Source of the DNA: Monomorium pharaonis
Taxonomy: Eukaryota > Arthropoda > Insecta > Hymenoptera > Formicidae
Length of the DNA: 64,000 nucleotides
Reading direction: 5' to 3'
Assembly (NCBI RefSeq): GCF_013373865.1
Contig: NC_050467.1
Span: forward strand, 34,829,132 to 34,893,131
Within the stretch, counting starts at the first letter, position 1, and every line of letters begins with the position of its first letter. This document shows positions 45,696 through 56,685 of this stretch, one piece after another. Made by a program: the position numbers and the translations under genes. Below the pieces are notes generated by a model, which saw nothing but the letters and a program-made list of their open reading frames with translations, was not told where the DNA came from and did not search any database.

Positions 45696-46698
45696 TGTAA
45701 CGAACCGCATTCCTAAGCGGCTAACAGCGACCGCGAGGCCCGGCCGACCATCCGCCGGGCTGAGAAACGGGCAAAGCATGCCCGTTATAAGCACTCCACG
45801 CCACCGAGATGACGCGCATCTCGGAGGCACTTCGCCTCCCTCCTCTCGAACCAGCATCCCGGCCCGAGGGGAGATGTAACCGAGAGGAGGCCGAGGAGTC
45901 CCGAAGACTCCCGAGCAGCTGCCGGGGACCATATATAAAATCGCCCGGCAGCGATAAACGCCACTTCTCGCATCCTGTCCGACTCCGTTCCGACGAGAAG
46001 CAAACCCAGAGCTACGATCCACGGTGGAGTGTTCTCCGTCATCGCCGAGAGTTCTCGGCCGAGCTCACTCTCCTTTTCTCCTTTCGCTGGCAAAACCACG
46101 GGGTAGAGCGTGACTCTGTCTCCGCCGAGCGCTTTCGGCCGCCAGCCAACATCCTGAACAACCATCCTCACGGCCCGGTAACCGACACGGAGTGTTCTCC
46201 GTCTCCCCCGAGCGTACTCGGGGCCGACGCCGTTCCGTGAAACCGAACCGCGATTCACAGAATCGCCGCAGCAATTCCAAGAAAACTTCGGTACGCGAGA
46301 CACCCGCTTCCGCACCCGCCGACCACCAAGCACCCGGAGCCGACAGTACCGCTCCCGCGCCGCACACCCGCCGGCCGCCGAATTCCGAGCGTCGGGCTCA
46401 CTACACGCGCCGCCCACCGCACCGCGCGCCGCGGACATCCCACCGAACCGAGCAGCTGATCGGCTGGCTGTCACGCGCACCGTTACTGATCGCCGAGATA
46501 TACCATTGTACATAAACGCGTTACCAGCCTTTGTATATAACTCCCTCCGCTGTAAATATCCGCGAACATGCCTGTGATGTAAAATAGTAATAAAGTGTAT
46601 CGTCCAGCCAGCTACTGCATTTTGCTATCTCTGAGCCTTTTTCGCCCTGAACCTTTTCCCGACGAGCTAAAGTCTCCGCGCGAAAAACGGTTGTTACA
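45696..46698 (+). mobile_element. solo LTR, 1003 bp
   Basis: Starts TGTAAC and ends GTTACA, a perfect 6-bp inverted terminal pair, and is flanked by a 4-bp duplication AGCT (45692-45695 and 46699-46702). It is very GC- and CpG-rich for U3, then has TTTGTATATAACTCC (TATA box near 46530) and AATAAAG (46590) about 60 bp later, in the order U3-R-U5. No internal region accompanies it, so it formed by LTR-LTR recombination. The 4-bp duplication suits the Ty3/gypsy group. ORFs of up to 242 codons inside it on the minus strand result from the GC content. Confidence 0.9.
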
Positions 46699-46819
46699 AG
46701 CTATATTTAAAAATACTAAATACGCAACACGGGTGCTTTTTATCAAGAGTGAAAAGCAGTGTGTGCACTCGCGATCGGATGAGAAAACAAAAAATCTATG
46801 GAATTAACGAACCGTATAG

Positions 46820-46940
46820 GAAGTTCGATATCCCTGTTCGAATATCAATACAGACTAATATCAAAAATCAAAATATCGATACAAAATATCAATATTTGAC
46901 ATCAAAAATATTGATACACATGTGTATCGCACATCCCTAC
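46820..46940. mobile_element. ATATCAA-iteration MITE
   Basis: GATATCCCTGTTCGAATATC at one end and GTGTATCGCACATCCCTAC at the other, with repeated AATATCAA / TTGATATT words between. The GGGATGTGCGATA-type end resembles hAT MITEs with that terminus. Confidence 0.45.
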
Positions 46941-47538
46941 TTGGCGCAGCGTCAGCTGTTCACGCGGTTGTTCTCGGCCACGCGTTCGATCGTCTCCGGC
47001 TTCCTCTCATTACGAGGAAGTCGGAGACCGGCGGAGTGGCCTACTCAGTGCACGGGCCGGGTGGTGATTCGGGAATCGGGTCGGAATGTTGCCGCTCAGT
47101 GCGCGGACGAGGAAACGCTCACTACGCGTTCGGGTAGGATCGGCGTTTAGTACACGCTCTTGGAGGCCTGGTTTACTACACCAGGAGGATGCGACCGTCT
47201 CAGTACGTCGGTCGGGACTAAGTTACTAGGTGATCGCGTCCACCGGTTTATATACTGGCGAAGTACAGGCGCGCGGAGTGGAAGAGCGAAGAGAGAGGGT
47301 CGCGCGAGGAAGGAGGTAACGGCCCTGTGTCGGCGTATACGAGTAACGGTCAGTGCGGCTCATTACAAACTTATCACGAATACAGCCAACGTTTATTTCG
47401 TCTCTTTTTCACTGAACAATTACACACAACTCAATTTTCCTACAAACGCGATTTCTACTTAAGCGTGACGCGCTAAAGAGCAGTGAGTGTGCGATCTGAT
47501 AACGGCGGTTTTCTCGGCGGTGATCGACAGAGATCTAA
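46941..47538 (-). mobile_element. GC-rich LTR-like region, minus strand
   Basis: On the minus strand CAGTATATAAACCGG (near 47260) could be a TATA box. GAAATAAACGTTGGC (near 47395) resembles the GAATAAAGTTGG signal of 45291-45691, and both are followed by similar GCCGCACTGACCG / CCTGACCGCACC phrases. Probably related LTR fragments; limits unknown. Confidence 0.3.
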
Positions 47539-47656
47539 GGTCTGTTCTTTTTCGCTGCACTGCTGCACTAGTGCAACAAGTTAGAATGAGAAAAAATATA
47601 TTTGTCTCACTTTAACTTATTGCACCAGTGCATCAGTGCAGCTAAAAAGAACAGGC
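47539..47656. mobile_element. CTGTTCTTTTT hairpin MITE, copy 1
   Basis: GGTCTGTTCTTTTTCGCTGC with ACTGCTGCACTAGTGCAA mirrors TTGCACCAGTGCATCAGTGC with AGCTAAAAAGAACAGGCC. The second copy is inside the LTR at 63569-63699. Confidence 0.85.
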
Positions 47657-47825
47657 CACTAGTTTTCGCCTTGCGATACCCCCTTTTTCGTATCGCCGAC
47701 GAGACAAAGGGTCTCTCTCGAAGTACCAATGAGCTTCTCGATATTCAAAAAACTCCGAGGTGATCCTCGAGAGCCGTACGCTATTCGACGTTATCGAGCC
47801 TCCCTTGCAGCAAGTGCGCTTCTGC

Positions 47826-47940
47826 CAGGGTTGCCAGATATTTGCAATCTCAAATCGCCATAAGAGATCACCCAAATCGCCAAAATCGCCATTAGAGGTC
47901 ACTCAAATCGCCAAAAAAGCGCAAATTTCAGTACTATTTG
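47826..47940 (+). repeat. hAT-like end with CAAATCGCC repeats
   Basis: CAGGGTTGCCAGATATTTGC resembles a hAT terminus. It is followed by three CAAATCGCC(A) words separated by CAT(A/T)AGAGRTCAC. The other end was not found; probably cut off by the gypsy insertion at 47987. Confidence 0.45.
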
Positions 47941-47986
47941 AAGTAGAACAAAAAATCAAAATGACGTCAAAAGAAAGTCAAAATGT

Positions 47987-48193
47987 TGTTACTTTCGGTA
48001 AGAAAATCAGGGGACAAGAAACGCAACGAGAGACGTTCGGGAAAAAGACACGTGCTCGGAAACGCCCAATAAATGACGCTTCGCGAGTTACGCGTCGGAT
48101 TTGGCTGTAGCGGATACACCAATAAATACTTTGAATCATAATCACGGGATCCTGACATTACGCCCCCCCCCCCCCTCTTACGTTTTCCTTACA
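47987..48193 (+). mobile_element. 5' LTR of a gypsy (mdg3/micropia-type) element, tentative
   Basis: Starts TGTTACTTTCGG and ends CGTTTTCCTTACA directly before the primer site. Contains two AATAAA signals (about 48069 and 48120) and a poly-C run (48163-48176). At 207 bp it is short but within range for this group. The left border is chosen from the TGTTAC...TTACA ends only. Confidence 0.45.
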
Positions 48194-48216
48194 TATCAGA
48201 AGTGGGATAAAGAACC
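48194..48216 (+). other. primer-binding site, tRNA-Leu type
   Basis: TATCAGAAGTGGGAT followed by ..GAACC is complementary to the TPsiC side of insect tRNA-Leu (..GGTTC.AATCCCACTTCTGA..), offset by a few bases from the 3' CCA. mdg3/micropia elements are known to use tRNA-Leu. Confidence 0.6.
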
Positions 48217-48229
48217 AACACGTGCAATC

Positions 48230-49225
48230 ATGGGACGCCATGAATGTCGCGACGAATCTCGCGGGAGTACAAAGTGGAAGAGGTACCGCTACTCTTCGGC
48301 GACGAGCCGAAGGCAAATCCGAGGAGAAGAGAAACACGGCGACAAGCGTATTAGGCAAATAGAACGCATGGTGGAGAAGCTGGATCGACGATCACAAGCA
48401 AGGGGTTCAAGCATACAACGGGGAAATGAGCAGCTGATTCCGCTGTTCGACCTGCCGAAAGACAACTTGACGATCGATAAATGGATCGAACACGTGAACG
48501 ATCTGGCGGAACAATATGACTGGGACGACCGGTCTGTGATGCGCCTGATAGCAGGACGATTAAGGGGGCACGCACGACAGTGATACGACGGGCGGCCGCC
48601 TACGTGGACGGAGATGAAGAAAGCGCTGAGGCAGCAGTTCCGTAAGTCCGTTCCATTTGCAAAATTGTTACGGGAAACCGCGAGCTACGAGAGTGCACCC
48701 GGTCAAGCACTCGGCGATTATTGCTTTCAAAAATTGAGCAAACTACGCAAACTAAATATCGAAATACCTGACAAATATCTTATCGACGCGATAATCGATG
48801 GGATCACGGACAAGAACATCGCGAGAACAGTTTGTTCTGCGCAACATCGTGACGCGGATAAATTGTACGTATATATGGCGATGTTGGGTTGCATCCCGGC
48901 GAGAGATAACAAGGAAAAGGATGCATCGGGCGCGGGACCCGACCGAGGGAACCGACCGACGAAATTTACGAAATCGGAACGCGCGGGCGGAAACAACGAA
49001 AACGCCAAACCGACTAACAATAACAATACCGCGAAGGGCGGTCGGGCAAAGTCGAGAGGCGAATCCTTCAATTGCGGAAAGGTCGGTCATATTGCAAAGG
49101 AATGCCGCAAGCCATGCCGTGTCGAGTGCGAACGCTGCCATCGTTTAGGGCATACGTCTGGAGAATGCCCGAAACAAAAGGATGTGAATGCGGTGAAAAC
49201 GGACGACACGCGCAATCATTACTAA
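48230..49225 (+). pseudogene. gypsy gag, one internal stop
   Basis: A single frame from ATG (MGRHECRDESRGS) to TAA, 331 residues if read through. Order: basic start; coiled region (KRIRQIERMVEKLDRR); capsid-like part (WIEHVNDLAEQYDWDD, ALGDYCFQKLSKLR); and two nucleocapsid zinc knuckles. Knuckle 2 (CERCHRLGHTSGEC) is intact CX2CX4HX4C; knuckle 1 (SFNCGKVGHIAKEC) has lost its first Cys to Ser. A TGA at 48581-48583 replaces what context suggests was a sense codon. Gag packages element RNA; this copy cannot make the full protein without suppression. Confidence 0.85.
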
Positions 49226-52200
49226 CGAGAAATAATCGTGGACAGTCATAAAATTTACAGTCAGGTATTGATCGATACGGGAAGTAGCAGCATGCTGCTG
49301 CGCGCGTCCGTTGCCGATAAACAAGGCATGTTGATGGGCTTCGCGGGACAAACGATGACGAGTAACCGGTCGACACCCTGCGAAATTAAGATCATGAGCG
49401 CCACGATCACGGCGCGGGTCGACGCCATTATTGTGCCGGACAGCCATCTTACGTACGATATCATAATGGGGCGCAATTTTCGTGACCAAGAGCACATTGT
49501 GCTGATCAAGCGAGGCAACCGACTGACGTTGAGACAGCTAACTATGACTAACACCGACAAGGGCATTATCAGCATTAATTTTTCGCACGAACAATGCAAC
49601 GATACTCTTATGGTCCGGGCAGACCATCGAGATGAAGGAACGAGACAACGGTGCGTAGAACTAATTCGCGATTTTCGAGATTGCGTCTCAACCTCCATGA
49701 AAGACTTGGGGAAAACTGACGCCGCATCGCTAAGCATCCGATGCATGTCAGATATACCCGTGGTCTATCGGCCATATCGACTAGCCGAAAACGAGAAGCG
49801 AGTCGTGCGGGGAATGATACGGAAATTGTTGAATAACGATATTATTCGGGAGTCGAACTCGCCCTACGCAAGCCCGATATTACTCGTAAAGAAAAAAAAT
49901 GACGAATATCGTATGTGCGTAGATTTTTGAAAATTGAACGCAATCACGGTCAAGGACAAGTATCCGATGCCATTGATCGAGGAGCAAATCGACAAGCTGG
50001 GAGGCAATAAGTACTTCACAGAGGTAGATCTAGCTTCTGGCTAGTACCAAGTACCAATGGCAAAGGATTCGATCAAGAAGACGGCGTTCGTGACACCCGA
50101 GGATCATTACGAATTCTTGAGAATACCGTTTGGCCTGACGAATGCGCCAGCAGTTCTTTCAAAGGTTAATGGATAAGGTGCTGAGCGACCTGAAGAATTC
50201 AGTAGCTTTTCCCTATTTGGACGACGTAATTATACCATCCAAGACTATCGAAGAGGGCATGACGCGACTACATCGTGTGTTGAGGCATTAGTTGACATTG
50301 ACATCGTAAGCATAAGTTGACATTGAAATTAGAAAAGTGCTCTTTCTTTGCAGAATCTATAGAATATCTAGGTCAAGAAATCAGCGAGCAAAGAGTCCGA
50401 CCCAGTCAACGCAAGGTAGAGGCATTGTTACGCATGGAAAAGCCTCAGACGGTGAAGCAAGTGCGCCAGCTTTAAGGTTGACCAGCTATTTTAGGAAGTT
50501 TATTGAACATTTTGCAACAATAGTCGAGCCACTAACAAGACTTACCAGGAAGAACCTTGGGACTTGGAAGTGCCTTGGACTTGGAAAAACGCACAAGAAC
50601 AGGCGACCCGTGCGATCAAGGACAAGCTAATGACTCGACGAGTCATGGTAATATTTGACAAATTTGGTAAGCACGTAGAATGAATGCGTGGTCGAGAAAC
50701 AAGACATTTAGAGAGTATAATGTAATTATAGATTTACTTGCAAAGGGCTCAAATCCCGGGCCGAAACGTAGTACAACTTCGCTTGTTATGTACGATTGCC
50801 AGTGTTGGTCAAATTTAATAAATAAATTTGTCTTTCTTTTTTAACTACTGGCGGCTTGGAAATTGGTTACTCGAGTAATATTTGACCTCAACAGGCATAC
50901 GGAAGTACACACGGACGCGAGCGTGGTTGACGTAGACGCTATTATACTACAGTAAGCAAACCACAGCGGATCAATGATGTTATCATTCGTACAAGTTGGA
51001 GACAATGGCAATTGTATTAGCCCTAAGATATTTCCGAGTGTATCTGCTGGGCATTGAATTCAAGGTCGTGACGGACTGCAATGCGCTGCAATTGACATTC
51101 TCAAAACGGGACTTGCTGCCCCGAATTGGCCGCTGGTAGCTCGAGATGCAGAAGTATACATTTGACATTGAGTATCGAGCTGGATCCAGAATGTCACACG
51201 CAGACGCGCTCAGTCGCAACCCGGCACCGTTCAGTGGAGGTTGCCGCAGGTGGACGTGACAGAAGGCGACTGAATCGTGGCAGCGCAGCTACAAAAAATG
51301 AGCAGCTGCTACGAATACGAACGATCTTGCTGGAAAATAAGCGGACGGGTGAGACGAAACATTACTTTGACGAGTACCTACTTAAAAATAATAAAGTACA
51401 CAGAAAAATTGACGACCAGACGACGGCATGGGTGGTACCGCAAGGGGCTCGAATGCAGATTTGCAGGCTGTGCCACGACGATGCGGGACATCTGGGTGTT
51501 GAAAAGACACTCGAACGCATTAAAAGAAATTATTGGTTTGCAGACGATTCACGACGAAGTTCATAAAAGCGTGCCTGAACTGCGCTTACTATAAGAGCAC
51601 GAGCGGGAAGAAGCAATGCAAACTGAATCATCGAAAAGGTGCCGGTGCCCTTTCATACAGTTCACATAGATCACGTTGGCCTGTTCGAGACGAGCCGCAA
51701 ACAGAATAAGTTTCTGCTGGTATTTCATTTTTAACTGCCTGATCTATTTGTTTGAAGTTCCCACCAGGATCATAAGCAATCGGGAAATGGCTTTCACGTC
51801 ACGAATATTTTGTAAGTTTTGCAGCGACTATGGCATCAAACACGTTTTGAATGCTGTAGCCATCCCCACGAGCCAACGGGCAATGCGAAAGATACAACAG
51901 GACCATTGTGCAAGCTCTGGCCACGACGACGGCGGGACGAGACCCTCGAGACTGAGGCGCAGTCGTCAAGCAGATTCAGAGTGCGTTAAATACAGCGCAC
52001 AATAAGAGTATCGATACGACATCAATGAAAGCGCTGATCGGCTGTAAGACGAGAAGCGCTACGGAGGCGCCATTGCTATCACAGATCCAAGACGAGATGC
52101 GTCGTCTGGACCTGAACGAGATACACGCGGACGTCAAGTCTTATATCGATCAAGAGCAACGACGATAGAAGGAACGATACGATAAAGCACGCCGGGAGGC

Positions 52201-52320
52201 AACGAAGTATAATAACGGTGATCTGGTGTTAATACAGATCACAAACGATTCCGCGACGGGTAGTAGCAAGAAGCTGCACCCTAAGTTTAAAAGACCGTTC
52301 AAGGTACGCAAGGTCCTTGG
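49226..52320 (+). pseudogene. gypsy pol (PR-RT-RNase H-IN), decayed and 3'-truncated
   Basis: Continues in the gag frame after one TAA. Protease: VLIDTGSSSMLL (DTG). RT: SPYASPILLVKKKNDEYRMC, stop at 49928-49930, FTEVDLASG, stop, LRIPFGLTNAPA, frameshift, then YLDDV near 50215, the catalytic motif. Then EYLGQEIS and SYFRKFIEHF; RNase H starts VHTDASVV near 50913. Integrase: zinc-binding CHDDAGHLGVEKTLERIKRN; catalytic part HIDHVGLF and PTRIISNREMAFTSRIF, where the usual Asp reads Asn; LNAVAIPTSQ; C-terminal LHPKFKRPFKVRKVL. The sequence stops matching at about 52320, so the integrase tail and 3' LTR are lost. RT/PR/IN normally act in cytoplasmic particles and in nuclear integration. Confidence 0.85.
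50660..50874 (+). mobile_element. 215-bp retroelement tail inserted in pol
   Basis: Flanked by an exact 12-bp duplication GTAATATTTGAC (50648-50659 and 50875-50886) that separates RT/connection from RNase H. It contains CCCGGGCCGAAACGTAGTAC and ends AATAAATAAATTTG with a T-rich tract. GGCCGAAACGT...AATAAA resembles LINE 3' UTRs of the CR1/jockey sort. A 5'-truncated target-primed insertion is the simplest reading. Confidence 0.7.
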
Positions 52321-53299
52321 TAAAATATTGATAAAACTGATTTATAAAAGTATTGAAAATTTTTGCGTTATTTTGCTAATTTTTGTTAAAAATTAAAAAA
52401 GTATTAATATAATAAAGTTCTTTTAAATTATTTTAAAGAATACTTATTTTATTAATTTACTGATTCTATAACCTAATTTTTTCTTTAGAGTAATGTTAAA
52501 AATAATAAAAATTAAATTATTGTATGATACGATACGATGTTTTTTATTGATTATACACGAATTTGAAATTTGTACTCCATTTTAGGGTATTTTAGCGAAT
52601 AAATACAGTATTCTGTGAATACCATGAAACGGTATCAATATGATATTGAAAATTACTTCATTATACAAAATTTGATTTTTTTATTATATTTTATTGTGTT
52701 TTATTACATGTCATTATATTTGTAATTATAACTTATGAAGTTACCTATTTGTATCTATATAATATAAACATACGTAATATACACTGGCGCAAAAAAAACG
52801 GGACAAAAATCATTCAAATTATATGAACTTTATTTACAATAAAGGACAAAGACTACTTTAAGAATCCTTATCTCAAAAGTTTAATTTGTTAAGTGTAATT
52901 TCTTTATATCGCATAAAAAGCAAACATGTTTTTTTCCCCATTAAAAAAAGTAAAAGTTTGTTAGCATTTTTCACAAGTTTCTCGTTAAAATCTTGATAAT
53001 ATTAATCCAGATTCTTAAAGTTCATTTTTCTAAACAATTCAAAAAAAAATGTCAATACGATGTTTTTTGTTGATTATATACAAGTTGGAAATTTACACTT
53101 CATTTTAGGGTATTTTAGCGAATAAATACAGTATTCGTTGGATACCATGAAACGGTATCAATATTATATTGCATATTAATTTTAATCGTGTTTAACTCAG
53201 GCATGCCGCCGTTATCAGAGTGACCCAATATGCACCACGTGGAGATTGGCGATCGGATTGTGCACATCATGTGGTCATCCATGTGGATGCAATGTTCTT
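52321..53299. other. AT-rich DNA with a 120-bp direct repeat and a Tc1-like end
   Basis: 52545-52660 and 53055-53178 are direct copies (GGGTATTTTAGCGAATAAAT, then ATACCATGAAACGGTATCAA, which has a small palindrome). Between them, ACACTGGCGCAAAAAAAACG with GGACAAAAATC (52783) resembles a Tc1/mariner terminal repeat with no partner in view. Confidence 0.5.
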
Positions 53300-54896
53300 T
53301 TTTCATTACTGCATCGAAATTCTTTTATCTTCGAAATATCTATTAAATTTTCTGTCGATATATCTGTTAAGAAATATTTATAGGAAATTTACATGGATAT
53401 TTCAAAAAACGCCGCGCACTCGTCCGCCAGTTAGTGCACGGTGCCGTCGACAGGCAGCGTAACTCTCTCGGGAGTAAGGTGCACCCGACACGCTACATAA
53501 AGGCTATCCCTAGTGCCGCCCGGTCATATATATGTTCACTGGAGAAATCTCTTGGACAAGCCTATAAATCCGCCCTTGATCTTCTTAGATCTACCCCTAA
53601 CAGAGTAGTCTGGTTGTTTAGTAAACAACCTTGCCTTTCGAGGAGGATTATGGTTAGAACGGATAAATACCTATGCAAGTTGATTCAACTGAAAAGATAT
53701 ATCATAATAAACAAAATTAAAAACTATCATTCATATAGATTGACTAGAAGAGTGGCAAATAGGAACATCCCGTACATTGTCGATAGATGGTTATCGGTGA
53801 GTCCTTTTGAAAGACTCCTCTATCAATGGGACGTCCATCCGGCCCTTCCCATTCTGTCATCAACTGATCTCTCTGATACTGAGGTTGATCTTAGTTCAGA
53901 CCCTATGGCTCTCCGTTGTAATAATTTTAACAATGCATTTAATAACTTAATTTCTTTTTACAGTTCATCGAATAACGAAATTACCCTTTTCACAGATGGT
54001 TCCAGAACTCCCTTGTTGGAGGGAGGTGCTCTAGTGGGCTGTGCTATTTTTGTTCCTCACCAGGATTGTTCTTATAAATACAGATTGAACTAATATTCGA
54101 GCTCCTTCTCCGCGGAGTCTATAGCAATCTCCAGGGCCTTAGAAATAGCCTTGGAAAATAATTGGAAAGAACTGAACATTTGTTCGGACTCTAAAAGCAA
54201 TCTGGAGGTGATAAAATCCTTGGAGGAGGTTTATCGTAACACCATTATTAAACTCAGTCCATGGCTGGTCAGAATAAGGAATCAGCTTGCTGTGGCAAAG
54301 GAAAGGGGTCATAAAATAAGATTTACATGGTGCCCTGCACACAAGAATATAGAGGGAAACGATAGGGCAGATAATGCAGCTAAAGACGGGGCGCTAATTG
54401 GTGATTTGATTGATTTCTTCAACCATATAGCTTTCCCAGAGGAATTACAGCTTTAATGAAAGACTATGAAACATCAGATATAGTCCTTCTTAATAGAATT
54501 AATATAAACACTGGTAATTATTTTTGTAATAATTTTTCTGAATGGAATGTTTCTTGAGTTTCCAAACTTCGATTACCTCGAACCTATTCCTGCATCCTCA
54601 CAAGGATTATTACGGACTACAGTTATACAAATGTTACAAAGTTTAAATTTGGTTGCTCTGAATCAATGGATTGTGAATGTAGGAATCTTTTTCAAGATAT
54701 TAACCATATTTTCTGGGGTTGTCCTAATCTCATAAGACCCAGAGAAAATCTGTATAAAAGATTATCCCATAAAAAAAACCTTAAAAAGGTAAAAAAGATA
54801 CGCCAAGTACATAAACGCGTGCTTTCCAAAATAAATTTGAGATCAATACAGTTAGCCAAGTATATTTTAAAAGACTTAAAGAAATTTATTAAATAA
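53300..54896 (+). pseudogene. LINE ORF2 3' half with RNase H, decayed
   Basis: Frame 1 from 53434: the peptide shared with 35.2 kb (DRQRNSLGSKVHPTRYIK) joined in frame to an RT-thumb/linker region (ARSYICSLEKSLGQ, RRVANRNIPYIVDRWL) and then RNase H. All four catalytic residues are visible: TDGSRT, SAESIAI (just after an in-frame TAA at 54091-54093), CSDSKS and GNDRADNAA. A downstream frame adds the C-terminal Cys/His knot CECRNLFQDINHIFWGCP, typical of I/R1-type ORF2 ends, and KFIK-TAA at 54896. The polymerase core is missing, so the 5' peptide has been joined by deletion or recombination. Confidence 0.75.
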
Positions 54897-54984
54897 CTAT
54901 TTAAAAATTGCTTAAACAGACTTGATTAAATGATTAAAATCAACCAATGGGATTATAGTGAAGCAAAAACTTGGCGTGCCCGGC
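54763..54984 (+). repeat. 222-bp inverted duplication, left arm
   Basis: From ATCCCATAAAAAAAACC to ACTTGGCGTGCCCGGC. It covers the last ~45 codons of the LINE reading frame plus ~85 bp of sequence beyond the stop. The right arm at 55283-55505 is its reverse complement at roughly 95% identity by eye. Confidence 0.9.
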
Positions 54985-55282
54985 TCGTATTTTTTCTGAA
55001 TTTCCAAGGCTCTATGTTATTGATGACAAAAATGCAATTAATGTGACGGATATTGCTTTACTCAGATATTGCTTTACTATCTGTCAATTTCTGCTTTATT
55101 ATATGTGTTATCACTTATATTCCCATTTTTCAAATAATTTTTTAATAGAACCATTTTTGAATGCGTTTATATACTTGACATATCTTTTTTAACTTTGTGA
55201 AGTTTTTCATAAGTTATTATTTTTATTTTATTTTATTCGTACAAATAATTTTCATATTGTATAACATTGATGGGTCGTTTAA

Positions 55283-55505
55283 AGCTGGGCACGCCAAGTT
55301 TTTGCTTCACTATAATCCCGTTGGATGATTTTAATTATTTAATCATCAAGTCCGTTTAAGCAATTTTTAAATAGTTATTTAATAAATTTCTTTAAGTCTT
55401 TTAAAATATACTTGGCTAACTGTATTGATCTCAAATTTATTTTGGAAAGCACGCGTTTATGTACTTGGCGTATCTTTTTTACCTTTTTAAGGTTTTTTAT
55501 GGGAT
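55283..55505 (-). repeat. 222-bp inverted duplication, right arm
   Basis: Mirror of 54763-54984, separated from it by 298 bp of unrelated AT-rich sequence. Because the arm extends past the end of the LINE frame into shared downstream DNA, it may be an inverted local duplication rather than two insertions, unless the 3' UTR of the LINE is about 85 bp long. Confidence 0.9.
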
Positions 55506-55709
55506 TTTACTCCTTTTTGTAAAAATTAAAGAATTATTTCTTTTTTTAATTACATTAAGTTACATTATACATACTTTTAAATGTGTTAATTTGATGTATG
55601 TATGTATATATGTATATGTTTTCCATAATTTATTTTATGTTATTTGTTCTGCAAAAAATATGAATGCATTTTTAGCATTTCGAGGCCAATTGCATTTCTT
55701 TATACTTAA

Positions 55710-56264
55710 GGGGATGCTGGAGTTGTCTGTTTTACCAACAAAAAAATAATAATTTTTGTTTAACATCTTTTTATTTTTTTTATAGATTTGGAAATCCTTC
55801 TCCAGAATAAAAGAATACGCATTGCTACCAGTCTGTGGAGTGGAGTTTCCTCCAAAAACGAGAAAAAATTGTTAATTTGCTGTCACGTCATAACAATGTT
55901 TGTTTAATATAAAAGATCTACAGTTTGTACCTACGAAATTCGTATTCACAGACTAGTAGACGACGAGAACAAACAGTGTCAAGTTTCGAAAATTAGATTT
56001 TAGTGCCTAATTGAGACGAAATTGTGAAACGAAAATTTAGGTTATATACGCGTAAAAAGTTGATAAATAAAGCAATAAAAAAAAATATTTTTTGTCCTCG
56101 ATATAAAGTCCAATTCACAGATGAATATTAATATGTGTATTTTAATTCTGGAAAAGAATTTCCAAATTTATAAAAGAGATATATACGAAATCTCATTAAT
56201 GATGTGCATGAATGACTCTACATTATCGACCTCGATCAAGTTTGAGAGGCAGTCCAGCATCGCC
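55710..56264. mobile_element. TTAA-flanked MITE (piggyBac/Kolobok-like), 555 bp
   Basis: TTAA at 55706-55709 and 56265-56268. Ends GGGGATGCTGGAGTTG and, reverse-complemented, GGCGATGCTGGACTGCC, matching at 11 of the first 13 positions. AT-rich interior without a transposase. Exact TTAA targets are characteristic of piggyBac and Kolobok elements. Confidence 0.75.
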
Positions 56265-56685
56265 TTAAATCATTTATTAACACCCATTTTGCGCTTTCAG
56301 TACAAATCATGTTTGTTTAATGTACATCGATTATATTTTCATTGTGATGAAAGATTGCACTAATAATTTTATATTTATTTGCATTGAGAGATAAAGTTTA
56401 GTTAAAATTATAAAATTATTTGCTTTATCCCTTTTTCCTTTCTTTCATTCTCTCGCACTCTCTTTTCCTCTTTCTTTTTCTCGTTTCTCTTTCACCATCT
56501 TTTTATTCTCTCTATTATACATATATTATACATCTATAATTGTAATTATAGCTTGAATATTTAGAAGCTTGTAATTTTATTAATTTTTAATATTTTATTA
56601 TTAATATTTTTGACATTTACATATATATCATGTATTTGTTTATGTTATATATTTATTTCATTTTTATTAACTTATTAGATTTTTT
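56265..56685. other. AT-rich intergenic DNA
   Basis: A pyrimidine-rich CTTTCTC-type stretch lies at 56430-56520; no gene seen. Confidence 0.5.

Noticed and set aside
45785..46513. 242-codon minus-strand ORF and overlapping ORFs on both strands
   Set aside because: All lie wholly inside the GC-rich U3 of the solo LTR 45696-46698, where stop codons are rare by composition.
48101..48229. Gag start upstream of 48230
   Set aside because: The open frame extends back to 48101 only because no stop happens to occur; that part covers the LTR end and primer-binding site, so the ATG at 48230 is preferred.
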